Source: JAGQVA01 sp041391725 (lineage in GTDB: Bacteria > Bacteroidota > Bacteroidia > J057). From it: a stretch of DNA of 64,000 bases. The stretch spans positions 310,001-374,000 of the forward strand of contig JAWKNL010000003.1 in NCBI GenBank assembly GCA_041391725.1, written 5' to 3'. A program made the position numbers and the translations under genes. The notes under the pieces were generated by a model. It saw only the letters and a list, made by a program, of their open reading frames with translations. It was not told where the DNA came from and searched no databases. Below, in pieces: positions 29,100 through 38,078 of this stretch (positions are counted from its first letter, which is position 1; each line of letters begins with the position of its first letter).

Positions 29100-30008
29100 T
29101 TACTCGGGAATAATTTCACCCACTGTCTGGTATTTTCTGTGAAAAGCGTCCATTGTATTGCGCAGAAGCATGGAAATGGTCATCGGCCCCACACCGCCGG
29201 GAACTGGCGTGATATAACTCGCTTTCTGAGACACGGCCTCAAAATCCACATCGCCTTTGAGGCGATAGCCTGACTTTGCCGTAGGGTCTTCCACCCGGGT
29301 GATTCCAACGTCAATGACGACGGCCCCTTCCTTGACCATATCGCCGGTAATGAGACCGGGTTTCCCGACAGCTACGATCAGAATATCTCCCTGCGGGCAG
29401 ATTCGCTTCAGATCCTCCGGAGGTGTGTTGATATGGCAAAGGGAAACTGACGCATCACCGGGATCACCGCCGCGGGACATCAGTATCGAGGTAGGGCGGC
29501 CCACAATACGGCTTCGACCTACGACCACACAGTGTTTTCCTTTGGTAGGAATCTTATACCGATGGAGCAGCTCGAGGATACCGGAAGGTGTGGCAGGCAT
29601 AAGACAGGGAAAATTGAGCGTCATCAGGCCCACATTCAGCGGGTGAAACCCGTCCACATCCTTGCGGGGGTCTATATGTTGCGTTACTTCCTGCGGGGTA
29701 ATATGTTCGGGAAGCGGCATTTGCACGAGAATTCCGTCCACATCGGGATCAGCATTGTAGCTGTCCAGTTTTTTCAGCAGCGCTTCCTGGGTGATATTGG
29801 AAGGAAGGCGCATGAGGGTAGAGCTAAAGCCCACAAATTCGCAGGCATGCATTTTATTTTTGACATAAGTCTGGGATGCGGGATCGTCGCCTACAAGAAT
29901 AGCGACCAGATGGGGCGGACGTTTGCCTCCGGCGGTAATTTTCCGCACTTCATCCCGGATTTCATTCTGAATATCCTGGGAAATTTTTTTTCCGTCAAGT
30001 AACTGCAT
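29100..30008 (-). CDS. folD: Bifunctional methylenetetrahydrofolate dehydrogenase/cyclohydrolase (FolD)
   Basis: 302 residues from the ATG at 30008 (MQLLDGKKISQDIQ), the usual FolD start; an upstream in-frame ATG at 30041 would add 11 unlikely residues. The substrate motif is YVKNKMHACE (the Tyr and Lys of YxxxK). QMPLPEHIT, DVDGFHPLNVG, VVGRSRIVGRPTSILM and TPVPGGVGPMTISMLLRNT are classic FolD signatures. It interconverts methylene-, methenyl- and formyl-tetrahydrofolate with NADP. It overlaps no neighbour and lies between queE and a DUF3857 gene on the same strand. Confidence 0.95.
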   Translation of the reverse strand: MQLLDGKKISQDIQNEIRDEVRKITAGGKRPPHLVAILVGDDPASQTYVKNKMHACEFVGFSSTLMRLPSNITQEALLKKLDSYNADPDVDGILVQMPLPEHITPQEVTQHIDPRKDVDGFHPLNVGLMTLNFPCLMPATPSGILELLHRYKIPTKGKHCVVVGRSRIVGRPTSILMSRGGDPGDASVSLCHINTPPEDLKRICPQGDILIVAVGKPGLITGDMVKEGAVVIDVGITRVEDPTAKSGYRLKGDVDFEAVSQKASYITPVPGGVGPMTISMLLRNTMDAFHRKYQTVGEIIPE

Positions 30009-30050
30009 GTGCGATCGATGAATTTTGCCGCAAAGGTACACAAAAATGCG

Positions 30051-31886
30051 TCATTCTTTTCTGATCAATACAATATCTTCCTGCATTCGTGCAATCATTT
30101 TATCATACAAATCTTTTACCGCAGGATAATCTTCCGGGTAAATCTTGCTTTTTGATATTTCAAATGTAGCGCGTACCTGAATGGTGCTGTTCCGGACTTC
30201 ACACAGATATTCAAACATCATTTCCTTCCCCTCCAGAACTAACCGGGTACTGGCAGGCATCCGTATCACCTGAAAATTGGGAGGAATAGTAAAATTCAGA
30301 ATGTAGGTTTCCCTGCTGAGACTGGGAAATTCGAGCGGGTAGAGGCGTTTTTTCTCCCAAAAAGGATTCTGCAACTTCCGGAAGGTAAAAAGCGGGTTAA
30401 ATACAGTCATCTGGTCTGTAGTCTGAAAAAAGCTGTCTGCCAGAAAAGGAACGGGAACCGAAATGCTTTGTCCGGGAACCACACCGGAGCCCGTACGGTT
30501 TTTTATCTCCTGCGAGCTGAGATAATCCTGTGCTGCATATCCTTTATAGATTTTCTCAAAAATACCGGTAACATGACCGGAAGAATCCATGGATAGTTGC
30601 CCGACAGTCGAAGTTTCGGCCCTGAATTGGTCGGGCATGCGTGTCCATTGCGCTACATCCTCTTTGATAATCCAGGCTACCTCATTGAGCATACGACGGG
30701 GAGGAAGATCATAGGGCAGGTATTTTTCGGTTGCATCGAGAATGAAAGACTGCCCGTCGGCCAATGCGAGGATAAACAAATCATTAAACTGATCCCGTAG
30801 CGGATACATAACCGGCTTACCGTGATTGCGGGTGGAGACAAAACACCGGTAGGCAGTAATCCCGGCACTCCAGAGCATATGAGCCATAAGCATATTGATT
30901 TCCGCGCTATTGCCCTTCCGGGAGCGATAGAGAGCAGAAGGAGACTGGTTTAACCAAATATCAGAGATTCCATTCCACTGGACATGATTGCGGACGTGTG
31001 CATGGATAGCGTCAATTTTTTCTTCATCGGTAAGTGTATTGCGGATAAGGCTTTGTGTAAGGGCGTACAATGCCCTTTGTGAAACAGAATCATCAGTCAG
31101 GAGCGAAGCCTGCTGCAGATCGAGCGTGATCAGCCGCCATTGTTCGCTTTCTTCGGGTTCGCCCATGAGATTCTGAAGCTGGAAACGGAGTGCAATCCGG
31201 TAATCATCGGGGCGGTTGAGAAACGGGACATTGTGGAAGGCGGGTGTATGTTTCATAATCCAACGGGACTCCTCGACGGGTTCAAGGTCGAGTTGTTGCG
31301 GAATCCCTTTGTAGGTGTAGGGATCAAATCCGACAAGTTTCACCTCGCTGTAAACCGTAGGTATTTCAGACTGGAAATACCAGGTTTTGAGATGATCGAC
31401 CGCTGTTGTTTTCAGCACGTAGGAATATTCAATGATAGAACCGGATTTTACCTCCCGGAAGACAAAACTTTTTTCGGCCATACCATTTCCGAGTACCTTT
31501 TCGGGCAGGATGCGAAGTTTCAGGGGAATGGTTTTTCTATGGTTGCCTGTAAAATTTATTGTCTGGGCTTTGAGGTCAGTTACCGATTCACCGCGGCTTT
31601 TGTCATAGATTATACGGATTTCACTATAGGGAATTCCCGCTTCCGAGAGGATTTTAAGCCTGACGTGCCGGTGAAGTTTGACGATACCGGCAGGCATGTC
31701 CACCGGATACCAGGTTCCCCAGTCGCAGAGGATGACGGCTGCTGCGGTGGAGTCGTAGCGATAGGCCGTCATTTCACGTTGATCTTTGGGTACATTCCCC
31801 CATACTACGGGTGGGGGTAAAAACTGGGAGAAAACGCATACAGGAAGCCCAGTGAGTAAGAGTATGAGCAGAAAAATTCGGATCAT
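30051..31886 (-). CDS. DUF3857 transglutaminase-like exported protein
   Basis: 611 residues with a signal peptide (MIRIFLLILLLTGLPVCVFSQ). An N-terminal DUF3857 domain (PAGIVKLHRHVRLKILSEAG) is followed by a transglutaminase-like core at about residues 280-380 and a C-terminal DUF3858-like domain. In the core the usual catalytic Cys position reads RKGNSAEINMLMAHMLWSAG, so Cys is replaced by Asn or Ser. This is common in Bacteroidota members and suggests a non-catalytic, binding role. No function is known. Confidence 0.8.
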   Translation of the reverse strand: MIRIFLLILLLTGLPVCVFSQFLPPPVVWGNVPKDQREMTAYRYDSTAAAVILCDWGTWYPVDMPAGIVKLHRHVRLKILSEAGIPYSEIRIIYDKSRGESVTDLKAQTINFTGNHRKTIPLKLRILPEKVLGNGMAEKSFVFREVKSGSIIEYSYVLKTTAVDHLKTWYFQSEIPTVYSEVKLVGFDPYTYKGIPQQLDLEPVEESRWIMKHTPAFHNVPFLNRPDDYRIALRFQLQNLMGEPEESEQWRLITLDLQQASLLTDDSVSQRALYALTQSLIRNTLTDEEKIDAIHAHVRNHVQWNGISDIWLNQSPSALYRSRKGNSAEINMLMAHMLWSAGITAYRCFVSTRNHGKPVMYPLRDQFNDLFILALADGQSFILDATEKYLPYDLPPRRMLNEVAWIIKEDVAQWTRMPDQFRAETSTVGQLSMDSSGHVTGIFEKIYKGYAAQDYLSSQEIKNRTGSGVVPGQSISVPVPFLADSFFQTTDQMTVFNPLFTFRKLQNPFWEKKRLYPLEFPSLSRETYILNFTIPPNFQVIRMPASTRLVLEGKEMMFEYLCEVRNSTIQVRATFEISKSKIYPEDYPAVKDLYDKMIARMQEDIVLIRKE

Positions 31887-32033
31887 AGGACAACACTATA
31901 GTTCAACCAAAGAAAATTTTACCTTTCGCGCAAGAAATATAAACGCTTATCGTTAGAATATATAGCGGCTGATCCCCCTTCCTAAACCCAAACTACCGGG
32001 ATCGGTCCAAACCCATTCATACCATGAAGTTGA

Positions 32034-32067
32034 CCTTGTCCTTCTCCCAAAAGGGCAAGGTTTTTTT
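32034..32067 (+). terminator. Orphan rho-independent terminator between divergent genes
   Basis: CCTTG (32034-32038) pairs with CAAGG (32056-32060), and CCC with GGG closes an AAAA loop, leaving a small 5' bulge. A run of seven T follows at 32061-32067. It lies 82 bases upstream of the VWA gene and on its strand, between two divergent genes, so no upstream gene explains it. Confidence 0.6.
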
Positions 32068-32148
32068 GTTTAAACAACAACTCATTTTTCCTCGTTCCTC
32101 CTTTTTTGTATCTTCAAACTTCTTTTCCCGTTCTTAGTTGTAAAAACC

Positions 32149-33252
32149 ATGGCCGGATACATTTTCACCAAATATATTCCCTCCGATAAGGATGGCGACC
32201 CGTTTCAAAGACTTCTCAAAATCTTCCTCGACCTCCTGACTTATACCTCAGGCGATGTCTCCGAAGCGCTCAACTGGATGAACCAGCTCGACCGCGAGTA
32301 TGGACTTACCGACGATGCCTACGGCATGGGTGATTTTATCGAAGACCTCAAACGCAACGGCTATATTCAGGACGAACAGCCCGACGGCAACGGCGGATTT
32401 GTCATCACCGCCAAATCCGAACAAAGCATCAGGCAACGCGCACTGGAAGAAATTTTTGGTAAACTCAAACGCTCAGGCCGTGGCGACCACCGCAGCCCAC
32501 ATCTCGGTACCGGCGATGAACCCCTGAGTGAACTCAAACAATTTGAGTTTGGCGACCCCGTGGAAAATATCGCATTTACCGAATCCTTCCAAAACGCACA
32601 GATCAACCACGGCATAGAAAATTTTATGCTCACCGAGGACGACCTTTCCGTAAAGGAAAAAGAACATAAATCTCAGGTCGCAACTGTGCTCATGATCGAT
32701 ATTTCCCACTCCATGATCCTCTACGGTGAAGACAGGATCACCCCCGCTAAAAAGGTCGCCATGGCGCTCTCCGAGCTTATCATGCGCAAGTATCCCAAAG
32801 ATACGCTCGATATCATCGTCTTCGGCAACGATGCATGGCAAATCAACGTCAAAGACCTCCCCTACCTCCAGGTTGGCCCCTACCACACCAATACCGTCGC
32901 CGGGCTGGAACTCGCCATGGATATCCTCCGCCGCAGAAAAGTATCCAACAAACAGATCTTTATGATCACCGACGGTAAACCGACCTGTATCCGGGAAGGG
33001 GCGAGATATTATAAAAACAGTTTCGGCCTCGACCGGAAAATTCTGAACCAAACCCTCAACCTCGCCGCTCAGTGCCGCAGACTCAAAATTCCTATCACCA
33101 CTTTTATGATTGCCAAAGACAACTGGCTCGTAGAGTTTGTCCAGGAGTTTACCCAGGTCAACAACGGCAGAGCTTTCTATACAAGCCTCAAAGGGTTGGG
33201 AGAATATATTTTTGAGGACTATATCAGAAACAGAAAAAAAAGAACGCGGTAA
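32149..33252 (+). CDS. VWA-domain protein (CoxE-like)
   Basis: 367 residues, cytoplasmic, no signal. A helical N-terminal half precedes a von Willebrand A domain with an intact MIDAS in LMIDISHSMI (D184, S186, S188), a Thr in TNTVAGLELAMD and the later Asp in FMITDGKPT. Proteins of this kind usually work with a MoxR-type AAA ATPase to insert metals or remodel proteins. No MoxR gene is present in this window, so the partner must be elsewhere. An unannotated terminator hairpin lies just upstream. Confidence 0.8.
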   Translation: MAGYIFTKYIPSDKDGDPFQRLLKIFLDLLTYTSGDVSEALNWMNQLDREYGLTDDAYGMGDFIEDLKRNGYIQDEQPDGNGGFVITAKSEQSIRQRALEEIFGKLKRSGRGDHRSPHLGTGDEPLSELKQFEFGDPVENIAFTESFQNAQINHGIENFMLTEDDLSVKEKEHKSQVATVLMIDISHSMILYGEDRITPAKKVAMALSELIMRKYPKDTLDIIVFGNDAWQINVKDLPYLQVGPYHTNTVAGLELAMDILRRRKVSNKQIFMITDGKPTCIREGARYYKNSFGLDRKILNQTLNLAAQCRRLKIPITTFMIAKDNWLVEFVQEFTQVNNGRAFYTSLKGLGEYIFEDYIRNRKKRTR

Positions 33253-33303
33253 TAGTTGCGCGCCGGATTCGTTGTATGATTTATTCACCCTGAGAATTTT
33301 CTT

Positions 33304-35256
33304 ATGCCCTTTCGCTCAATATTCATTTTCCTCATTATCCTCTCTTCTTTTCCGCTGGCTTTATTATCCCAAAAACCTGAAGATTTTGGCATCAAATCCA
33401 AAAAGGCCATGAATCTCTATATCGACGGCATGAACTTCGCCCAGCAACGGATGCGCGCCGAAGCAGATGAGGCTTTTACAGAAGCGGTGGAAATTGAGCC
33501 GTACTTTGCGCATGCATATTTTCAGATGGGTGCCAATGCTTATGCGCGCCGCGATTATGAAGCCGCACGGCCTCATCTCGAAAAAGCGTATGAAATTGCG
33601 CCCGCAACATTTCCAAACATCGAGTTTTATCTGGGCGAAGTGTATTTTCAGGCGGAAGAATATGCTGATGCCGCTAAGTTTTATGAGATTTTTCTCCGCG
33701 GCGGAAAAGGCCGTACCCAGGATGTGAGAAAAGCTACGCTCTATCTCCGAAATGCGCGTTTTGCTGCTGCAGCCATCCAGCACCCGGTCTCTTTCAGCCC
33801 GGTCAATCTGGGCGAAAATGTCAATTCTGTTTACGAAGACTATATCCCTTATATGACTGCCGATGACCGGTATCTTCTTTTTGTTTCCCGCCGCCCTGAA
33901 AGTGTAGGCGGATATAATGCCTCCTACGGTGGTTATTCCGAAGATTTTTTCTATTGTGAATACATAGACGGACAATGGACGCCTGCCAAAAATCTCGGTC
34001 CGCCGATCAACACCAGCCTCAATGAAGGCGCTTCGGCCATTACTCAGGATGGCAAGGTTATTTATTATACCGCCTGCAACCAGCCCGACGGGTTTGGGGA
34101 TTGTGATTTGTATTACGCTTTCAGGCAGGAAGACGGTTCCTGGAGCAAAGGCATAAATCTCGGGCCCAATATCAATACGCGAAACAAGGAAACACAACCC
34201 GCGCTTTCCCACGATGGCAAAACGCTGTACTTCAGTTCGGGAAGACCTGAAGGCCTGGGAATGGGTGATATATGGTACTCCGAATATGTGGATGGAAAAT
34301 GGTCGGAAGCCCAAAATATGGGCGAACCCATCAATACAGCCGGGCATGAAGACGGGCCGTTTATTCATGCCGATGGACTGACGCTTTATTTCTCTTCCAA
34401 TTTCCACCCGGGCTTCGGGCAGTCTGACCTGTTTGTATCCTACAAAAACACCGAAGGTAATTGGTCGGAACCCAAAAATCTCGGCTATCCCATCAATACC
34501 TCCGCCAATGAAACCAATCTTTTTGTCAATACCAGAGGAAACCGGGCGATGTTTACCGCAGATCGGGAGGGTGGACTGGGAAAAACAGATATCTACGAAT
34601 TTGTCCTTGATGCGTCTATCAGGCCACAAATCGCGACCTTCCTGCGCGGAGTGGTAAAGGACAGTATCACCGATGTCCCTGTCTATGCCAAAATCGAACT
34701 CATTGATGTGGAAAAGGGAGATACTGTCAGGGAAATTTTTTCTTCAAAAAGTGATGGAAGATTTTTGATGAGCCTGCCGCTGGAGCGGCAATATGCGGCT
34801 TTTGTTCAGGCAAAAGGGTATTTGTTTAAGAGTCAGCATTTTTACCTGAAAAACCTGCCGGAAGATACCTACTTCGATCTTATCATTGATATGGTTCCGC
34901 TCAAAAAAAATACTACGGTGGTATTGCAGAATATTTTCTTTGAAACGGGGAAATATGAACTCAGGGAAACCTCCGATCCGGAACTTCAGTTTCTCACCTA
35001 TTTCCTGAAAACCAATCCGGGTATTAGTATTGAAATTCAGGGCCATACCGATGATGTAGGTTCGGATCAGGATAATCTCCTCCTCAGCAAAAACCGGGCA
35101 AACGCCGTGCGGGAATACCTTATCACCCACGGAATAGCAGCTTTGCGCATTGAAGCCAATGGCTACGGCGAGTCAAAGCCCAAAGTACCCAATACTTCAG
35201 AGGAAAATCGCGCACTCAACCGCCGCACCGAATTTCGAATTACGGAAATCCGGTAA
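33304..35256 (+). CDS. PorE-like OmpA-family protein (TPR, WD40-like, CRD, OmpA)
   Basis: 650 residues. After a signal peptide (SIFIFLIILSSFPLALLSQ) come TPR-type helices (about 35-150), PD40/WD40-like repeats (about 165-430, repeated units such as DGKTLYFSSGRPEGLG), a carboxypeptidase-regulatory-like domain (about 440-520) and an OmpA peptidoglycan-binding domain (IEIQGHTDDVGSDQDNLLLS, then NRRTEFRI). This order matches PorE of the type IX secretion system, which anchors the machine to peptidoglycan. Paralogues with the same order exist in Bacteroidota, so PorE itself is not certain. Confidence 0.8.
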   Translation: MPFRSIFIFLIILSSFPLALLSQKPEDFGIKSKKAMNLYIDGMNFAQQRMRAEADEAFTEAVEIEPYFAHAYFQMGANAYARRDYEAARPHLEKAYEIAPATFPNIEFYLGEVYFQAEEYADAAKFYEIFLRGGKGRTQDVRKATLYLRNARFAAAAIQHPVSFSPVNLGENVNSVYEDYIPYMTADDRYLLFVSRRPESVGGYNASYGGYSEDFFYCEYIDGQWTPAKNLGPPINTSLNEGASAITQDGKVIYYTACNQPDGFGDCDLYYAFRQEDGSWSKGINLGPNINTRNKETQPALSHDGKTLYFSSGRPEGLGMGDIWYSEYVDGKWSEAQNMGEPINTAGHEDGPFIHADGLTLYFSSNFHPGFGQSDLFVSYKNTEGNWSEPKNLGYPINTSANETNLFVNTRGNRAMFTADREGGLGKTDIYEFVLDASIRPQIATFLRGVVKDSITDVPVYAKIELIDVEKGDTVREIFSSKSDGRFLMSLPLERQYAAFVQAKGYLFKSQHFYLKNLPEDTYFDLIIDMVPLKKNTTVVLQNIFFETGKYELRETSDPELQFLTYFLKTNPGISIEIQGHTDDVGSDQDNLLLSKNRANAVREYLITHGIAALRIEANGYGESKPKVPNTSEENRALNRRTEFRITEIR

Positions 35257-35259
35257 AGG

Positions 35260-36072
35260 TCAGAGTTCTTTTATCAGGGTGGACAAAATATCGGTCAGGC
35301 GAGGTTCTGCTTCCGAAGCGACTGCAATTACCTCTTCGAGCGTCACTGGCCGGAGTGTTTCCGGATCGCACTGGTCCGTAACTACGGAAATCGCGAAAGT
35401 CCGCATATCCATATGCCGGGCGACGATCACTTCCGGAACCGTTGACATACCGACTACGTCTGCGCCTATTCTATGCAAAAAGCGGTATTCCGCTCTTGTC
35501 TCCAGATTCGGGCCGGTTACAGCCACATAAACGCCGGAGTGAACCCGGTATCCCCTCTCCGCAGCAATATTCAGTGCCCGGGCGATCAGTTCCTTGTCGT
35601 AAGGCGCACTCATATCGGGAAAACGTGGGCCAAAATCTGAAAGATTGGGACCAATCAGCGGGTTGCTGGTCTGGAGATTGATATGGTCATCCAATATCAT
35701 CAGATCTCCATTGCGGTAGTCTTTATTCATCCCGCCGGCAGCATTGGAAATAAACAAAGTCTGCACGCCCAGTAGTTTCAAAATCCGGACAGGAAAAGTT
35801 ATTTCCTGCATGGAATACCCCTCATAATAGTGAAATCGGCCCTGCATGGCCACTACCCGCTTTTCTCCTATTTTTCCAAATATGAGTTTACCAAAATGAC
35901 TCTCCACCGTTGAGATGGGAAAATGAGGAATGAAGTTGTAGGGAATAGACTTTTCAACCGTGATTTCTGATACGAGGCCTCCCAGACCTGTACCCAGAAT
36001 AATTCCTACTTCTGGTGTTTCCCTGTATTGTTTTTTGATATACTCAAGGGCTTCAATATATGTATTATCCAT
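35260..36072 (-). CDS. Purine-nucleoside phosphorylase (class I trimeric)
   Basis: 270 residues from the ATG at 36072 (MDNTYIEALEYIKKQ). An upstream ATG at 36189 adds 39 residues unlike the family. Motifs: GIILGTGLGGL (phosphate loop), the MQGRFHYYEGYSM signature, SNAAGGMNKDYRNGDLM, VTGPNLETRAEYRF and VGMSTVPEVIVARH. It splits inosine and guanosine into base and ribose-1-phosphate for purine salvage. It converges with the PorE-like gene, with only 3 bases between the stops. Confidence 0.95.
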   Translation of the reverse strand: MDNTYIEALEYIKKQYRETPEVGIILGTGLGGLVSEITVEKSIPYNFIPHFPISTVESHFGKLIFGKIGEKRVVAMQGRFHYYEGYSMQEITFPVRILKLLGVQTLFISNAAGGMNKDYRNGDLMILDDHINLQTSNPLIGPNLSDFGPRFPDMSAPYDKELIARALNIAAERGYRVHSGVYVAVTGPNLETRAEYRFLHRIGADVVGMSTVPEVIVARHMDMRTFAISVVTDQCDPETLRPVTLEEVIAVASEAEPRLTDILSTLIKEL

Positions 36073-36097
36073 ATTCAGCGCTGGTTTATGCCCGGAT

Positions 36098-37132
36098 TTA
36101 CCAGGCGTAATCAAAGGTATCCAATTCCTCCACACACCGGGTAAGCAGGTCAATACTTCCCTGTATATCTTCCTTATGACACATTTCAACTACAGAGTGG
36201 ATATGCCGGGTGGGAATAGAAACACACCCTGCAATGGAGCCATCCGCGGCACGCTGTACCGGGCCGGTATCTGTACCTCCTCCTACCAGTATCTCGCGCT
36301 GAAATTTTATGCCGTGGCGATTGGCCGTAGCTTCCATAAACCGCACCATACGGGCATCTGTGATCACAGAGGAGTCCATGATTTTTATCGCAGTGCCCGC
36401 ACCCAGCCGGGTCACCTTTTCGTGATCCTGTGAGGCGGGAAGATCGTTGGCAATGGTCGTGTCAAGGCCAAACCCAAAATCAGGGTTGATCTTATGCGCA
36501 GCAGTTGTCGCTCCGCGCAGTCCGACTTCCTCCTGTACCGTAAACACAGCATAAAAATCATAGGCAGGCGTGCCCATATTCCGCAGTGCTTCAATCAGAA
36601 TAAAAACCGAAATCCGGTTGTCCAGCGACTTGGTACACCAGGTGTCTCCCAATTCTATCATATCCCTTTCCCGGGTAACTTTATCACCCACGGATACTAT
36701 TTCCTTTACCTTTTCACCGGACATCCCAAAATCGATGAAATAATCGGAGATTTTGGGCGCCTTGTTTCTTTCATCGGCGCTCATCAGGTGAATGGGTTTT
36801 GAGCCCATAACGCCGACAATATCTTTTTTCCCGTGTACAATCACACGCTGGGCTGTCAGGGTTTTGGGGTCAAATCCGCCCAATGTATGAAACCGCGCAA
36901 AACCGTCATTGTCAATATGGGTGATAATGAAGGAAATTTCGTCCATATGCGCCGCAGCCATTACTTTTTTAGGCTCGCGGCCCTTTTTCAAAGCGATTAC
37001 ATTGCCCAGATTGTCAACCTTTATTTCATCTACCAGTCCTTCTATGGTCTTTAAAACGATTTTCCTCACGGGTTCCTCTCCACCAGGAGGGCCGGGGGTA
37101 ATGCATAATGTGCGAAGAAGTTCTACATCCAT
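36098..37132 (-). CDS. M42-family aminopeptidase
   Basis: 344 residues. Zinc-binding motifs of the M42 (glutamyl aminopeptidase/FrvX) family are in order: AAHMDEISFIITHI, SLDNRISVFILIEAL (bridging Asp), VQEEVGLRGATTAAHKI (catalytic Glu pair), FGLDTTIAND and the C-terminal PTRHIHSVVEM. They are cytoplasmic, dodecameric peptidases trimming peptides. It lies 25 bases upstream of the PNP gene on the same strand, so cotranscription is likely. Confidence 0.92.
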   Translation of the reverse strand: MDVELLRTLCITPGPPGGEEPVRKIVLKTIEGLVDEIKVDNLGNVIALKKGREPKKVMAAAHMDEISFIITHIDNDGFARFHTLGGFDPKTLTAQRVIVHGKKDIVGVMGSKPIHLMSADERNKAPKISDYFIDFGMSGEKVKEIVSVGDKVTRERDMIELGDTWCTKSLDNRISVFILIEALRNMGTPAYDFYAVFTVQEEVGLRGATTAAHKINPDFGFGLDTTIANDLPASQDHEKVTRLGAGTAIKIMDSSVITDARMVRFMEATANRHGIKFQREILVGGGTDTGPVQRAADGSIAGCVSIPTRHIHSVVEMCHKEDIQGSIDLLTRCVEELDTFDYAW

Positions 37133-37270
37133 ATTATACCAAAATGCTGATTAGCGATTTACAAACTCCGAATCTACCAGTATTTACCCACAAAGAAAAA
37201 TTCGCGGATTTTAATTAATTTGCAAAAATAACCGGCATTCTGAAATTTGCCCGGCTGATGTTTGAGGCTT

Positions 37271-38026
37271 ATGAAGCGATTCCTATTTTTTTTCTCCCTG
37301 CTGCCCGTTCTTCTGTCGGGATGTGTAACCCGCGAGAGTTATAACGACCTCGCAAGGCAAAGAGATTCACTGGTTTATGTTCTGTATCAGGAACAAATTC
37401 TTTCCTATAAACTCCAGAAATACGCCGAATCGCTCTATTACACAAAAGTAGAGCCACGTAGCCAGATCAATACAACGGTTCCGCTTCCTCCTGTCATCCA
37501 GATGAGCCTGGACACGATTCAGCTTCCTAAGGGAATTTTTGAAGCAGACTCAGGCAAAAAATCGCTTTCAGACCTCACCACGGCTCCCGTAGCCAAAGAA
37601 ATATCCACACCTGCACTCCGCATATCACAACCCGAAATACAGAGTCGTACCGAAGGCAGCCGGGTCATTTATACACTCAGCAATTCCCTGCTCTTTAAAC
37701 CCGGAACCACCCGCCTCACGGATACAGGAACAGCCGCACTCATGAAGTTTGGCAAAGCCCTCGCAGAACAAAAAGGCTACCTGATTACTGTGGAAGGTCA
37801 TACCGACAATGTCAATATCTCGCGGATGGAAGGCATTTCGGATAACTGGGATCTGAGTGTCAAACGCGCAACCGAAGTGGTGCGTACGCTCATTGCCTCG
37901 GGGGTATCTCCCCTCCAACTGGTAGCCGCAGGCAGGAGTAAGTTTGAGCCGGTAGCTTCCAACCAGGACGAGGCCTCCCGCAGCCGAAACCGGAGAATAG
38001 AAATTATTGTATCTCCTATGCCTTAA
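37271..38026 (+). CDS. OmpA-family lipoprotein
   Basis: 251 residues from the ATG at 37271 (MKRFLFFFSLLPVLLSGC). The lipobox LLSGC places the lipidated Cys at residue 18. A short coiled stretch follows (LARQRDSLVYVLYQEQ), then a linker, then an OmpA/MotB domain (FKPGTTRLTDTGTAALMKFG, ITVEGHTDNVNI, SRSRNRRIEIIVSP). Such proteins tether the outer membrane to peptidoglycan. A TTG at 37262 is a possible but less likely start. Confidence 0.88.
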   Translation: MKRFLFFFSLLPVLLSGCVTRESYNDLARQRDSLVYVLYQEQILSYKLQKYAESLYYTKVEPRSQINTTVPLPPVIQMSLDTIQLPKGIFEADSGKKSLSDLTTAPVAKEISTPALRISQPEIQSRTEGSRVIYTLSNSLLFKPGTTRLTDTGTAALMKFGKALAEQKGYLITVEGHTDNVNISRMEGISDNWDLSVKRATEVVRTLIASGVSPLQLVAAGRSKFEPVASNQDEASRSRNRRIEIIVSPMP

Positions 38027-38065
38027 ATCATATCCCAACCTATTCCCCCATAGGGAATTTTTACT

Positions 38066-38073
38066 ACCTTTGC
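38066..38073 (+). promoter_or_regulatory. -7 promoter element of the MMPL transporter gene
   Basis: TACCTTTG matches TAnnTTTG and ends 5 bases before the ATG at 38079. Transcription starting at the usual distance would give an almost leaderless mRNA. Confidence 0.5.
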
Positions 38074-38078
38074 GCCCT

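Noticed and set aside
31140..31820. 226-codon plus-strand open frame
   Set aside because: Antisense to the DUF3857 gene, which has a signal peptide and domain matches.
33364..34629. 421-codon minus-strand open frame
   Set aside because: Antisense to the PorE-like gene; composition effect of the repeats, no family features.
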